A stretch of 64,000 bases of DNA from Candidatus Wallbacteria bacterium (GTDB lineage Bacteria; Muiribacteriota; UBA6191; JACPRK01): NCBI GenBank assembly GCA_016213845.1, contig JACQZN010000012.1, positions 62,001 through 126,000 of the forward strand, read 5' to 3'. The position numbers and the translations under genes were made by a program. This document shows, one piece after another, positions 27,401 to 32,747 of the stretch. Position 1 is the first letter of the stretch, and every line of letters starts with the position of its first letter. Below the pieces are notes generated by a model. The model worked only from the letters and a program-made list of their open reading frames with translations, had not been told where the DNA came from and searched no databases.

Positions 27401-30158
27401 CCGCGCCGGTCGGAGCGTCCGCGGCCTGCAGGGTGAACGTTGGCGTGTACCGCGCAGCCGGCGAGAAGCCCGTGGCTATGGAGTAGACGAACTCGGCTTG
27501 CCCCTTCCCGGGAATCGACTCCGGACCCGACACGCGGGTCACGGTGAAGGCAAGGGGAGAGAAGGCCAGCGACGCAGAAGTGAGCCTTGCGGAGGTGTCG
27601 CCCGCGTTTCGGACAGTGATGGTAGCGCTGAAGGTCTGGAGCCGCGAGACGGTACTCGGGGCAGCGAAGCCCACAACGCTGAGCGCCGCCGGCAACAGCA
27701 CGGTCACGGGCGTTCGGCCCTCCACCGACACGCTCGCCGGATCGCCGGTCGCGGCGTCGGCCGCCGTGACAGCGAAGGTCGGCGTGTAAGCGCGGGAAAC
27801 CGCTCCGGGGGCCACCTTCACCGAGAACCGGAAGGTCTCGGTGCTCCCGCCGGAGATCGAAGCAGGAGCCGCGACCAGGCTTGCCGTGAGGCTGCCCGAG
27901 GGCGAAAAGGTCAGCGACGGCGAGCCGATCGCGGCCGGGTTCTCGCCGGTGTTCGACACCGAAACCGTGAGGTTGAACTCCGCGCCTCGCGTCACCGCTG
28001 GAGAGGACGAGATGGACTCGACCTCTAGCCGCGCCAGGGCTCGCGCGGCGAATGACTGGGTCGCGTAGGCGTAGCGACCAGGACCGTCGCTCGCCACGAC
28101 CTCCAGACCGAGCGCCCCTCCGGTCGTCGGAACAACGCTGGCCGTGGAACCATCGCCCGACACGGTGATGGAAGCCGGCGGACCGTAGAGCTCGACGTAG
28201 CGGTAAAGGGGGGCGCCGTCGCCGCTGAAAGAGGCCGTCAGCGCAATCGGAGTTCCGGCAGTCAGCGCATCCGGTGAGTAGGAAACGGTGACCGACGGAG
28301 ACTCCGAGCCCAGGAGCCAGGTATCGGCCCCGGGAACTGGACCGGTCGTGCCTCCGTGGACGAGTACGCTCGAGAGCGACGGGTCGTAGGCCATCGCGAA
28401 GTTCACACGCTGCTGCGGCTTCTCGGCAGGGGAAAGCTGCGTCCAGGTCGTGCCGTCGTACGTCCAGCTCTCGTCGGACGCCGACCCGGTGCCGAGCCTG
28501 CCGCCAAAGATCAAACATCGCTGCCGGACGGGGTCGAACACCATCGCACCCTCGGTCCGCTTCGAAGGCTTGGTGGCCGGGAACACCTCCGTCCAGTCCG
28601 TCCCGTCGAACTCCCACGTGTCTTGCTGGGCGTCCGTGGGGCTGGTCGAGATGCTGCCGCCGAAGAGCACGACCTTGCGCCGCGCCGCGTCATAGGCGAT
28701 GTACGGGTTCTGCCGGCCGGGGGGCTTGTGCGCCGTCACGAGCTCCGTCCAATCGGACCCATTCCAGCTCCAGGTGTCCTGCCCCAGTCCGCCCGCACCC
28801 AGCTGGCCGCCAAACATGATCGTGGCCCCGAGGTGCGTGGCGTACGCCATCCCCGGGCGGCTGCGGATGCTCGGCTTGGTGAGGGGCGCCCCCTCGATCC
28901 AGCTCGCTCCGTCCCACTCCCAGACATCCTGCAGATAGACTCCATTGAATCCCCCGAAGAGGACCGAGCGCGCACGTGCGCCGTCGTAGGCCATCGCGAA
29001 GAAACGCCGAGGGTCCGGCTTGGTCGTGGGATTCGCCTCGCTCCAGCGCACTCCGTTCCAGACGTGCGTATCGGAGCGATAGGCGTTCGAGGACCCGTCG
29101 CCACCGAAGAGAACGATCGTGCCGCCGGGCCCCTCGGAGGCGCTTGCGGCGAACCTGCCCGCCGGGGCGGCGATCGGCGAGACCTGCGTCCACTGGGTTC
29201 CGTCCCACTCCCAGGTGTCCCTGAGATCGGTGGAGCCCCCGCCGGCGAAGAGCACCGTCCGGCCCCGCAGCACGTCGTACGCGAGCGCCGAACCTGAACG
29301 GGCCTGCGGCCCGACTGAAACGGTGAACCGAATCCAGTTCGCTCCGTCCCACTCCCAGGTTTCATCGGAGAGGGCTCCGCCAGCTCCGGCTCCTCCAAAG
29401 AGGACTACTCGCTTGCGCCCCGCGTCGAAGGCCATCGAGTGGCCCGAGCGCGCCGAGGGGCTGGCCGCCGGCGCCAGCAACGTCCAGGTCGTGCCGTCCC
29501 AGGCCCAGGTGTCAGCGAGGACTCCGCCGGCATCCAGACCGCCGAACAGGATGACCCGCCCCGTGTTCGCGTCGTAGGCCATCGAGCTCCCCATGCGTGG
29601 CGTCGGACTCTCGGCAGGCGAGGCCGCGGTCCACTCGGCGCCATCCCACTGCCAGGTCGCGCTGGTGAGACCGCTCGGCGAACTGCCACCGAAGAGCACC
29701 GTTCGAAGCCGGCGCCCGTCGTAGGTCAGAGCGTGGCCCGAGAGCGCGGGCGGGCCAGAAGCCGCGGCGCGAAGAGTCCAGTCGCTCCCATTCCACTCCC
29801 AGGTCTCGTCTCCTCCCGCGCTGCCGCCGTACAGGACAACCCGGCCGCGGGCGGCGTCGAGCGAGGCCGCCGAGCTCGTGCGAGCGCTCGGACCGACCGC
29901 GGTCGCGTGCTGCGACCAGCTGGTCCCGTCCCAGCGCCAGGTCTCGGCCATGCCCCCATTGCCGCCGAACATCAGGATCTGCTGGCTGGACAGGTCGAAC
30001 GCTGCGACGTGCCCTCGTCGGGCGCCGGGTAGGCCTCCGTCGCGCTGGCTCCATGTAAAGGTCGAGGGAGAGCTGCCCGTCACGGAGAAGCTGCCAGCCT
30101 GGGCGGAACCCGCCGCCAGCGCGGCAACGAGCAACAAGGAAAGGGCGTACGGACGCAT
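21453..30158 (-). CDS. Giant secreted surface protein, Kelch-like and Ig-like repeats, C-terminal sorting tail
   Basis: About 2,901 aa. The signal peptide LSLLLVAALAAGSAQA is followed by 12 Kelch-like units (~50 aa, each with LFGG and DTWEWDGTxW) that could build two galactose-oxidase-type propellers. Ten Ig/CARDB-like repeats of ~115 aa follow (RGTSFSAGLTVTNVGG, LTFAPPGNLTATQVSGP). The last ~800 residues (for example LRTYLRLDGRRSAGAAGQGL and LSYHWRILSAPDQSTP) are homologous to the end of the giant at 4853-13795. The tail is SGRGGCSFE, a hydrophobic helix (ALVLLVPLVSILA) and RRRR, the same arrangement as in the other giant. ATG 30158 is preferred because GAGGAG precedes it and it starts the signal peptide. 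Secreted or cell-surface adhesion/recognition is likely; partner unknown. Confidence 0.85.
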   Translation of the reverse strand: MRPYALSLLLVAALAAGSAQAGSFSVTGSSPSTFTWSQRDGGLPGARRGHVAAFDLSSQQILMFGGNGGMAETWRWDGTSWSQHATAVGPSARTSSAASLDAARGRVVLYGGSAGGDETWEWNGSDWTLRAAASGPPALSGHALTYDGRRLRTVLFGGSSPSGLTSATWQWDGAEWTAASPAESPTPRMGSSMAYDANTGRVILFGGLDAGGVLADTWAWDGTTWTLLAPAASPSARSGHSMAFDAGRKRVVLFGGAGAGGALSDETWEWDGANWIRFTVSVGPQARSGSALAYDVLRGRTVLFAGGGSTDLRDTWEWDGTQWTQVSPIAAPAGRFAASASEGPGGTIVLFGGDGSSNAYRSDTHVWNGVRWSEANPTTKPDPRRFFAMAYDGARARSVLFGGFNGVYLQDVWEWDGASWIEGAPLTKPSIRSRPGMAYATHLGATIMFGGQLGAGGLGQDTWSWNGSDWTELVTAHKPPGRQNPYIAYDAARRKVVLFGGSISTSPTDAQQDTWEFDGTDWTEVFPATKPSKRTEGAMVFDPVRQRCLIFGGRLGTGSASDESWTYDGTTWTQLSPAEKPQQRVNFAMAYDPSLSSVLVHGGTTGPVPGADTWLLGSESPSVTVSYSPDALTAGTPIALTASFSGDGAPLYRYVELYGPPASITVSGDGSTASVVPTTGGALGLEVVASDGPGRYAYATQSFAARALARLEVESISSSPAVTRGAEFNLTVSVSNTGENPAAIGSPSLTFSPSGSLTASLVAAPASISGGSTETFRFSVKVAPGAVSRAYTPTFAVTAADAATGDPASVSVEGRTPVTVLLPAALSVVGFAAPSTVSRLQTFSATITVRNAGDTSARLTSASLAFSPLAFTVTRVSGPESIPGKGQAEFVYSIATGFSPAARYTPTFTLQAADAPTGADVSLTQRLTPDIVLVTPPALSVAASAGLASSYVPGQSFTATVTFRNSGQAAAKVAATSIAFAPPGNITATQTSGPAVIESNSAGIFQYSCSVGSNAKVGSYTVTPAIVARSAVSNADASSSGLLLARLTVLSLPKLVLDGSPGSVATQRGLTYDLSLPISNSGQTAAAVSAATLTFSPPGFVTATHVSVPGSIAAGERVLLRFSVFTDAMAPLGSYTPALRIAAVEGISRLDSSADLTPEAFRVVSPPSLSFAASTVPGPRARGTSYAGTVTALNSGAAANISATSLTFDPPGNLTATQSSGPAAIAHGLTGTFAYFIELDSFTPAGSYTPTWRFDGVDPATSQPVSGAFGLGSPVSVPAPPAFAFGPLTAPAASIRGRTFDASLAVTNTGGSPANITKATLSFSPAGNFVATQSSGPATLAPGATGLLGFSVLVDRNAAGGTYSTSITLAASDALNGLTVAASSSLAALVTLPQPPALTFSALTAPSSAVRGTSFSAGLTVTNVGGTAFRITSTALTFAPPGNLTATQVSGPTLLAPGSSGAFAWSVQVGARARPRTYSTSCTVFGVDEGGVVGSARTEPLAARLLVSGAELSFGPLTVPQAVVRGSSANVSLTVFNNGDRTANIGSTALTFDPPGQITATKTGGPATIAPLGAAALFSYSINVAAGAPAGTYTPTYRVTATDAGLGSDGGAAAVLAPGLSVLAAPTLVVKSESGLPAQVALSKTYSVTVGLFNPNTVAADVQSSALSLSPPNSDIKLTRTSGVTSIPAQGTGSFVYSVAIGADSLGTYALAHSVTATYTGGTSASRTETVSTPFSVLKSAILRFVAPPHVGQFGFTLPNGLVFRGETYTARITLVNNGGATAHVKSAVLDYGATSGITATMTSPAVSIASNGQAELTFTGRVGPNVADGYYEGRMDVTFSDPYADTPRTKRLVEVDPRIDVAYKLIVLEPLRATATYNKSPAVYGAEPFEVSVVLSRQISYCEIAISGGSTSTANDVARTPSIGSGNFTREFTFRRNVSNLSDNGVFTIRLFAVELNRQIELLPENGTFTVDALPPPDSGTHVALPAGPKAALRTSPQLPSAASAVNLSLDGSASLPGDSPIVAYQFSVSGTNTAGKPISGALPNVANGASITTLNRDDFTVAGKGPTYSLRVVDAAGRSDTASATISLGHPFVGPSVTFNTKLSSDVVVTGSKQWQQKVKTDLGAALGNPASRINLISVGAAAKPSRPLAAGLAVPPLVQTTDMVRLSAEGTLAPPGMQLSYHWRILSAPDQSTPSSPPSTLASLESTTASTTAMRFSTARNGPLEDSPLAAAGEYRVGLSLGAAGAQSPEEQVFNITMTDPLRLPPTASVAPVFTGPLQRDSSGILAPSFRDSLEPAGPLRTYLRLDGRRSAGAAGQGLSYRWRLTAKPAGSSLDLATAILDPATATPLFRPDAEGTYGFNLVVDDGARRSPVVSGAVLVGPSIEARIDSPRIALGAGPDGKLAIRLDAGATGSSGQAGPLETYWTGSVRFLGNAGVSRSFVGTDSTPVFSREFLSGLPLAGLNGLAQAEIGLLVVDRLGGAAIARTSLTTVLSSVSSKSPNSPALSLVAAATTTEATGSGVDFETPFAGRVALRVPAPALVSLEANLTGLPGRVAAFSWTQLDGPPVLLSTTSETAVSRSVTAFAPKTAGTRRFAVYAELLELDANSRPTVRTGIVLGSFIDVVADTFTETVPEPIASAPAASLPAVGSSATQRTVELDATASSAPTGTGPVAYSWRQVEGPAGELEKPFQPLTRFVLPVNRAFEPRLYVLELTVERAGLSSAPKYLAVAQEPLPPQYVQLSIDNVLLSTQPARVANDGTADLQSVRFPSGVTQGALLAVERVDAANVRSTPPTVVRSYVLFFSESASPSVVLSSANPVVLNSRLAAASAIRVQLTELDTLAIVNAKPGLLALSGAASGRGGCSFEPQGSGTWPSALVLLVPLVSILARRRRCSLPS
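24590..28040 (-). repeat. Ten ~115-aa Ig/CARDB-like coding repeats
   Basis: Units alternate phrases such as SFTATVTFRNSGQAA, FAPPGNITATQTSGP and AGTYTPTYRVTATDA. They are more diverged from each other than the 15 repeats of the first giant. Long frames on the opposite strand here (26478-28028) are codon-structure shadows. Confidence 0.75.
28300..30070 (-). repeat. Twelve Kelch-like coding repeats
   Basis: Each ~50-aa unit has the form Arg-x-Gly/Ser-x-Met/Ala-Ala-Tyr-Asp, then VVLFGG, then DTWEWDGTxWT. They lie directly after the signal peptide of the giant protein. Two six-bladed or one twelve-unit propeller arrangement is possible. Confidence 0.75.
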
Positions 30159-30242
30159 CCGATGAATCTCCTCTTCGACGCCGAACCGTCTGTGATCTGG
30201 CTTAAAGCGTCGATCGCGCCCCGAGCCGCCAGAGCATTTTGA

Positions 30243-30262
30243 GGTATGTGACCTCACATACC
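30243..30262. promoter_or_regulatory. Palindrome upstream of the Kelch giant gene (candidate operator)
   Basis: GGTATGTGA-CC-TCACATACC has perfect 9-bp arms and a 2-bp spacer and lies about 85-105 bp upstream of ATG 30158. It is A/T-richer than its surroundings and is flanked by a T7 run (30268-30274). It could be an operator for a dimeric regulator. Read on the plus strand, the hairpin followed by the T run would also resemble an intrinsic terminator, blocking transcripts antisense to the giant gene's promoter side. Confidence 0.5.
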
Positions 30263-30347
30263 AACACTTTTTTTGTGGTTCTACGCGCCCCCCCCCGAGC
30301 CGCGGCGGGGCCGGCGCGGCAGCGTGGAGGGCAGGCTCCCGGAAGGG

Positions 30348-30884
30348 CTAGCTTGGTTGCCCGTCCGAGTCCCGCTCGATGACTGCCTGCACCCGAGATC
30401 GGGTCGAACCGTCGAGCTCCGTCTCCTCCAAGCGCCTCAGGAGGGTCTCGTGCTGCGCCAGGCCTGCCAGGGTCGCGACAGCGGTGAACCGGCGGTCCTT
30501 GTCACGGCCCGCGACGTACTGGGCGATCTGGAGATCGTGGAGCTCCAGACAGAGCCCGGTCACTCCGCGCTTGTTCTCGTTGCGAATGGGCACCAGCCAC
30601 TGCTTCCAGCCTCTTGGCAGCACGGCGGTGGACTCGTCGACACCCCGGGCGTAGTAGCCGAAGGTCGCGTGAAACGGCGACCCCTCGCCAATGCTCCCGT
30701 CGATCAGATCGGACCGCTCGGGATGCCCGAGGGGAAAGACGGCCGCTTCCACCGAGACGAGCAGCTCGGCGGGCGCGTCGGGGAACTGCCCCAGAATCGC
30801 CTGACTTCCGATGATCACGATCTCGTCGACATCGGCGATGTCGGCCGAGGCACGGATGAGGTGCTCGAGCTGGGAGCGCTTCAC
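30348..30884 (-). CDS. DUF6036-family nucleotidyltransferase-like protein
   Basis: 178 aa. The opening MKRSQLEHLIRASADIADVD, the IIGSQAILGQFPDAPAELL block and the IGEGSPFHATFGYYARGVD block are the hallmark of DUF6036 proteins, minimal-nucleotidyltransferase-like domains often found in two-gene, toxin-antitoxin-like loci. From memory, homologues read S-x-EAD after the GSQ motif, with the Asp a probable metal ligand. Here the triplet is EAA (VSVEAAVFPL), so catalysis may be lost. GTG start 30884 overlaps the TGA of the upstream frame (GTGA, 30881-30884), indicating translational coupling to the interrupted partner. Target or nucleotide is unknown. Confidence 0.75.
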   Translation of the reverse strand: MKRSQLEHLIRASADIADVDEIVIIGSQAILGQFPDAPAELLVSVEAAVFPLGHPERSDLIDGSIGEGSPFHATFGYYARGVDESTAVLPRGWKQWLVPIRNENKRGVTGLCLELHDLQIAQYVAGRDKDRRFTAVATLAGLAQHETLLRRLEETELDGSTRSRVQAVIERDSDGQPS

Positions 30885-31210
30885 GGTTCAGCCTCCCTTG
30901 CGGCGACCTCCCGCCAGATGCGCCACCGTTCTCGAGGCGCTATCAGCCCGGCGAAGGGCGTAACTTGTCGCAAGGTCCGCGCCTCCTCCGAGGGATCGGT
31001 GATTCGCCTGACGATCTCCTCCGGCGGCTCGGCCAGGAGCTGTCGCCAGCCCTGGGCGTAATGCGACGCGACGCTTCCGGTTCTTCACCACTGTCCCACC
31101 CGCTCGCGGGCCGCCGCGAGAACGCGAGGATCGACAAGCAGCCTGCGCGCGATCTCACGATGGAGCTCCAGGCTTCGCTCTTCGGCCAGGCGGTGTCCGT
31201 GCAATCTCAT
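30881..31210 (-). pseudogene. Interrupted partner gene of the DUF6036 protein
   Basis: From ATG 31210 the frame reads MRLHGHRLAEERSLELHREI, continues to RERVGQW, meets a TGA at 31087-31085 (codon 42), and goes on in the same frame with RTGSVASHYAQGWRQLLAEP through FAGLIAPRERWRIWREVAAR to a stop at 30883-30881. Both halves look like one ~109-aa protein of the type that precedes DUF6036 genes. The in-frame TGA is therefore most simply a nonsense mutation; a sequencing error or readthrough are alternatives. The stop/start overlap with the DUF6036 gene is preserved. No promoter was identified. Confidence 0.65.
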
Positions 31211-31222
31211 GACGCTATCAAT

Positions 31223-31440
31223 CTAGGAGCGTGTCGGAGAATTACGATCCGCCCGGGATTCCTCGGAAAAACGAACAGGGAACAGGCAACCGGGGACCGG
31301 GAACAGGCAATGGGAAATGACTTGACCAGGACAGGGTTTTTCCGTTCCCTGTTGCCTGTTTTCTGTTTTCTGTTCCCTGTTCCCTGTTCGGTCTGCCTCC
31401 AGTAATCGCCTCTGCTCGCATTTCTCCGACACGCTCCTAG
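31223..31440. mobile_element. MITE-like element, 218 bp with CTAG ends
   Basis: CTAG-GAGCGTGTCGGAGAA (31223-31241) and its exact reverse complement (31422-31440) bound a gene-free segment: 15-bp perfect terminal inverted repeats, with CTAG at both outer edges. CTAG is self-complementary, so it may be a 4-bp target duplication, as known for some IS families with YTAR-like targets. The interior contains inverted blocks of 7-bp repeats. No transposase is present, so any mobility would depend on an element elsewhere. Confidence 0.6.
31273..31389. repeat. Two inverted blocks of heptamer repeats inside the MITE-like element
   Basis: 31273-31314 reads as 7-mers of the GAACAGG/CAACCGG type and 31345-31389 as 7-mers of the TTCCCTG/TTTTCTG type. 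The second is the approximate reverse complement of the first, so the whole interior can fold into a long hairpin. Confidence 0.75.
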
Positions 31441-31720
31441 CTCCCGGTCGTCCGTCCGTCACGGCCTTCCTCGGTCGGGGTTGGCGCGGAGGATGGTGAA
31501 GTCGCCGGAATTCGGGTGCAGGCCTGAAGCATTGATGGATCTTCCGAAGTGCGACCCCGGCATCGCTGGGGCCGGCGAGCCCTGATGCACCGGGAGATCG
31601 CAAGAAAGCAGGGGTGCAGAGGAGCGAGTTCCCCTGCTGGGGGTGTGGGGGCAAGGCCCCCACGACGAGCTCAGTGCAACACGTACTCATGCGGCGTTTC
31701 GGAGATCCGTGCATGCCTCA
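31441..31720. other. Non-coding gap with hairpin
   Basis: No gene recognised. It contains GTGGGGGC-AAG-GCCCCCAC (31645-31663), similar to the hairpin at 4339-4357. Confidence 0.5.
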
Positions 31721-31794
31721 GGCACGGGCACCGAAGCCCCGCGCAACCCTTCCGGCGTGCGTCAGATTTCGTGCGGGTTTCGAAGCCAGTCCCC
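31721..31794. repeat. Structured dispersed repeat, copy B
   Basis: Arms GGCACCGAAGCCCCGC (31727-31742 region) and GCGGGTTTCGAAGCC (31773-31787) flank a loop with GCGTGCGTCAGATTTCGT, nearly identical to the loop of copy C (57425-57525). A fragment GTAGCCCTGAGCGAAGGGC follows at about 31826-31844. Confidence 0.8.
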
Positions 31795-31933
31795 GAATTC
31801 CTCCTCCGCCGCTCCGACTTCGTCCGTAGCCCTGAGCGAAGGGCGATACTTTCTTGACTTCTGGCAAAGCATGCCGTATCGTGCGCGCCTCGCATTTCGG
31901 CAACTCGTGACACTCCAACTGGGAGGTAAATCC

Positions 31934-32653
31934 GTGCACCTGGGTTCGATCGTCCGTCCTGCCCTTCTGGCCCTGTCCCTCGCTGTCTGCTGCGCCGACC
32001 TCGCGTCCGCCGCAGGCGCCGAGTTCCGCTCCCAGTTCGTGCCAGCCCTGGAGCGCGCAGCGTCCGGGCTCGGCATCGCCTCGATCTCGGCCGAACAGCG
32101 AGAAAACGCGATCGCGCTGGCCAGCCTGGCCCAGCCGACCGCCTCGATCGACCAGCTCGCCGAAGAGCAGGCCCTCGCGCTTCTGGGCGCCGGCATCGCC
32201 TCGTCGGTCGCCGCCCCCGAGGCCACTGCCGCCACCGTCGCCCGGGCGACGCCCGCCGCCGGCTGCTCCGACGGCAAGTGCAGCGATGCCAAGTGCACCT
32301 GCAGCGACGGCAAGTGCGAATCTCACCTGGCCGCCGCCGGCTGCTCCGACGGCAAGTGCAGCGATGCCAAGTGCACCTGCAGCGATGGCAAGTGCGAAAC
32401 TCACCTGGCCGCAGCCGCCGCAGGCTGCTCCGACGGCAAGTGCAGCGATGCCAAGTGCACCTGCAGCGACGGCAAGTGCGAAACTCACCTGGCCGCCGCC
32501 GGCTGCTCCGACGGCAAGTGCAGCGATGCCAAGTGCACCTGCAGCGATGGCAAGTGCGAAACTCACCTGGTCGCCGCCGGCTGCTCCGACGGCAAGTGCA
32601 GCGACGCCAAGTGCACCTGCAGCGACGGCAAGTGCGCGGTCCATCGAGCCTGA
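31934..32653 (+). CDS. Secreted Cys-rich repeat protein
   Basis: 239 aa. GTG 31934 is chosen because GGGAGGT sits 6 nt upstream and a signal peptide starts there (VRPALLALSLAVCCADLASA). After a ~75-residue Ala-rich helical spacer, the C-terminal half is five copies of CSDGKCSDAKCTCSDGKC, separated by ETHLAAAG-type linkers. That gives 25 Cys in ~130 residues with a fixed C-x4-C-x4-C-x-C-x4-C pattern and one His per linker. Metal binding, a disulphide-rich surface repeat, or a modified (RiPP-like) peptide are all possible; no maturation enzyme was recognised nearby. It does not match a family I know. The gene is monocistronic, followed by a probable terminator (32679-32741). Function unknown. 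Confidence 0.75.
   Translation: MHLGSIVRPALLALSLAVCCADLASAAGAEFRSQFVPALERAASGLGIASISAEQRENAIALASLAQPTASIDQLAEEQALALLGAGIASSVAAPEATAATVARATPAAGCSDGKCSDAKCTCSDGKCESHLAAAGCSDGKCSDAKCTCSDGKCETHLAAAAAGCSDGKCSDAKCTCSDGKCETHLAAAGCSDGKCSDAKCTCSDGKCETHLVAAGCSDGKCSDAKCTCSDGKCAVHRA
32264..32650 (+). repeat. Five near-identical 69-84-bp coding repeats
   Basis: Units start at 32264, 32342, 32426, 32504 and 32582. They differ at only a few positions even at synonymous sites, which implies recent tandem duplication or gene conversion. Unit 2 carries two extra Ala codons. Confidence 0.85.
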
Positions 32654-32678
32654 CACTTCCGCTCCTCGTACTCGTAAG

Positions 32679-32741
32679 CCCGAGGACCCCTCTTCCGACC
32701 GGTGACCTGAGCGCCGGCGCGTAGAAAGGTCCTCGGGTTTT
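32679..32741 (+). terminator. Probable intrinsic terminator after the Cys-rich gene
   Basis: CCCGAGGACC (32679-32688) pairs with GGTCCTCGGG (32728-32737) and is followed by TTTT. The 39-nt loop is long. The structure ends only ~7 bp before ATG 32748, so it may also act as a leader structure for the downstream gene. Confidence 0.65.
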
Positions 32742-32747
32742 CTCGTC

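Noticed and set aside
26478-28028. Plus-strand frame of 516 codons inside the Kelch giant gene
   Set aside because: Highly Arg-rich translation without any domain; the minus strand encodes recognisable Ig-like repeats.
30273-31061. Plus-strand frame of 262 codons
   Set aside because: Opposite the DUF6036 gene, which has recognisable family motifs; the plus frame has none.
30888-31091. 67-codon minus-strand frame as the partner of the DUF6036 gene
   Set aside because: It is out of frame with the family-like sequence; the 30881-31210 frame with one TGA reads as the true partner.
32264-32650. CRISPR or VNTR in non-coding DNA
   Set aside because: The units are in frame and encode a regular Cys pattern after a signal peptide, so this is a coding repeat.
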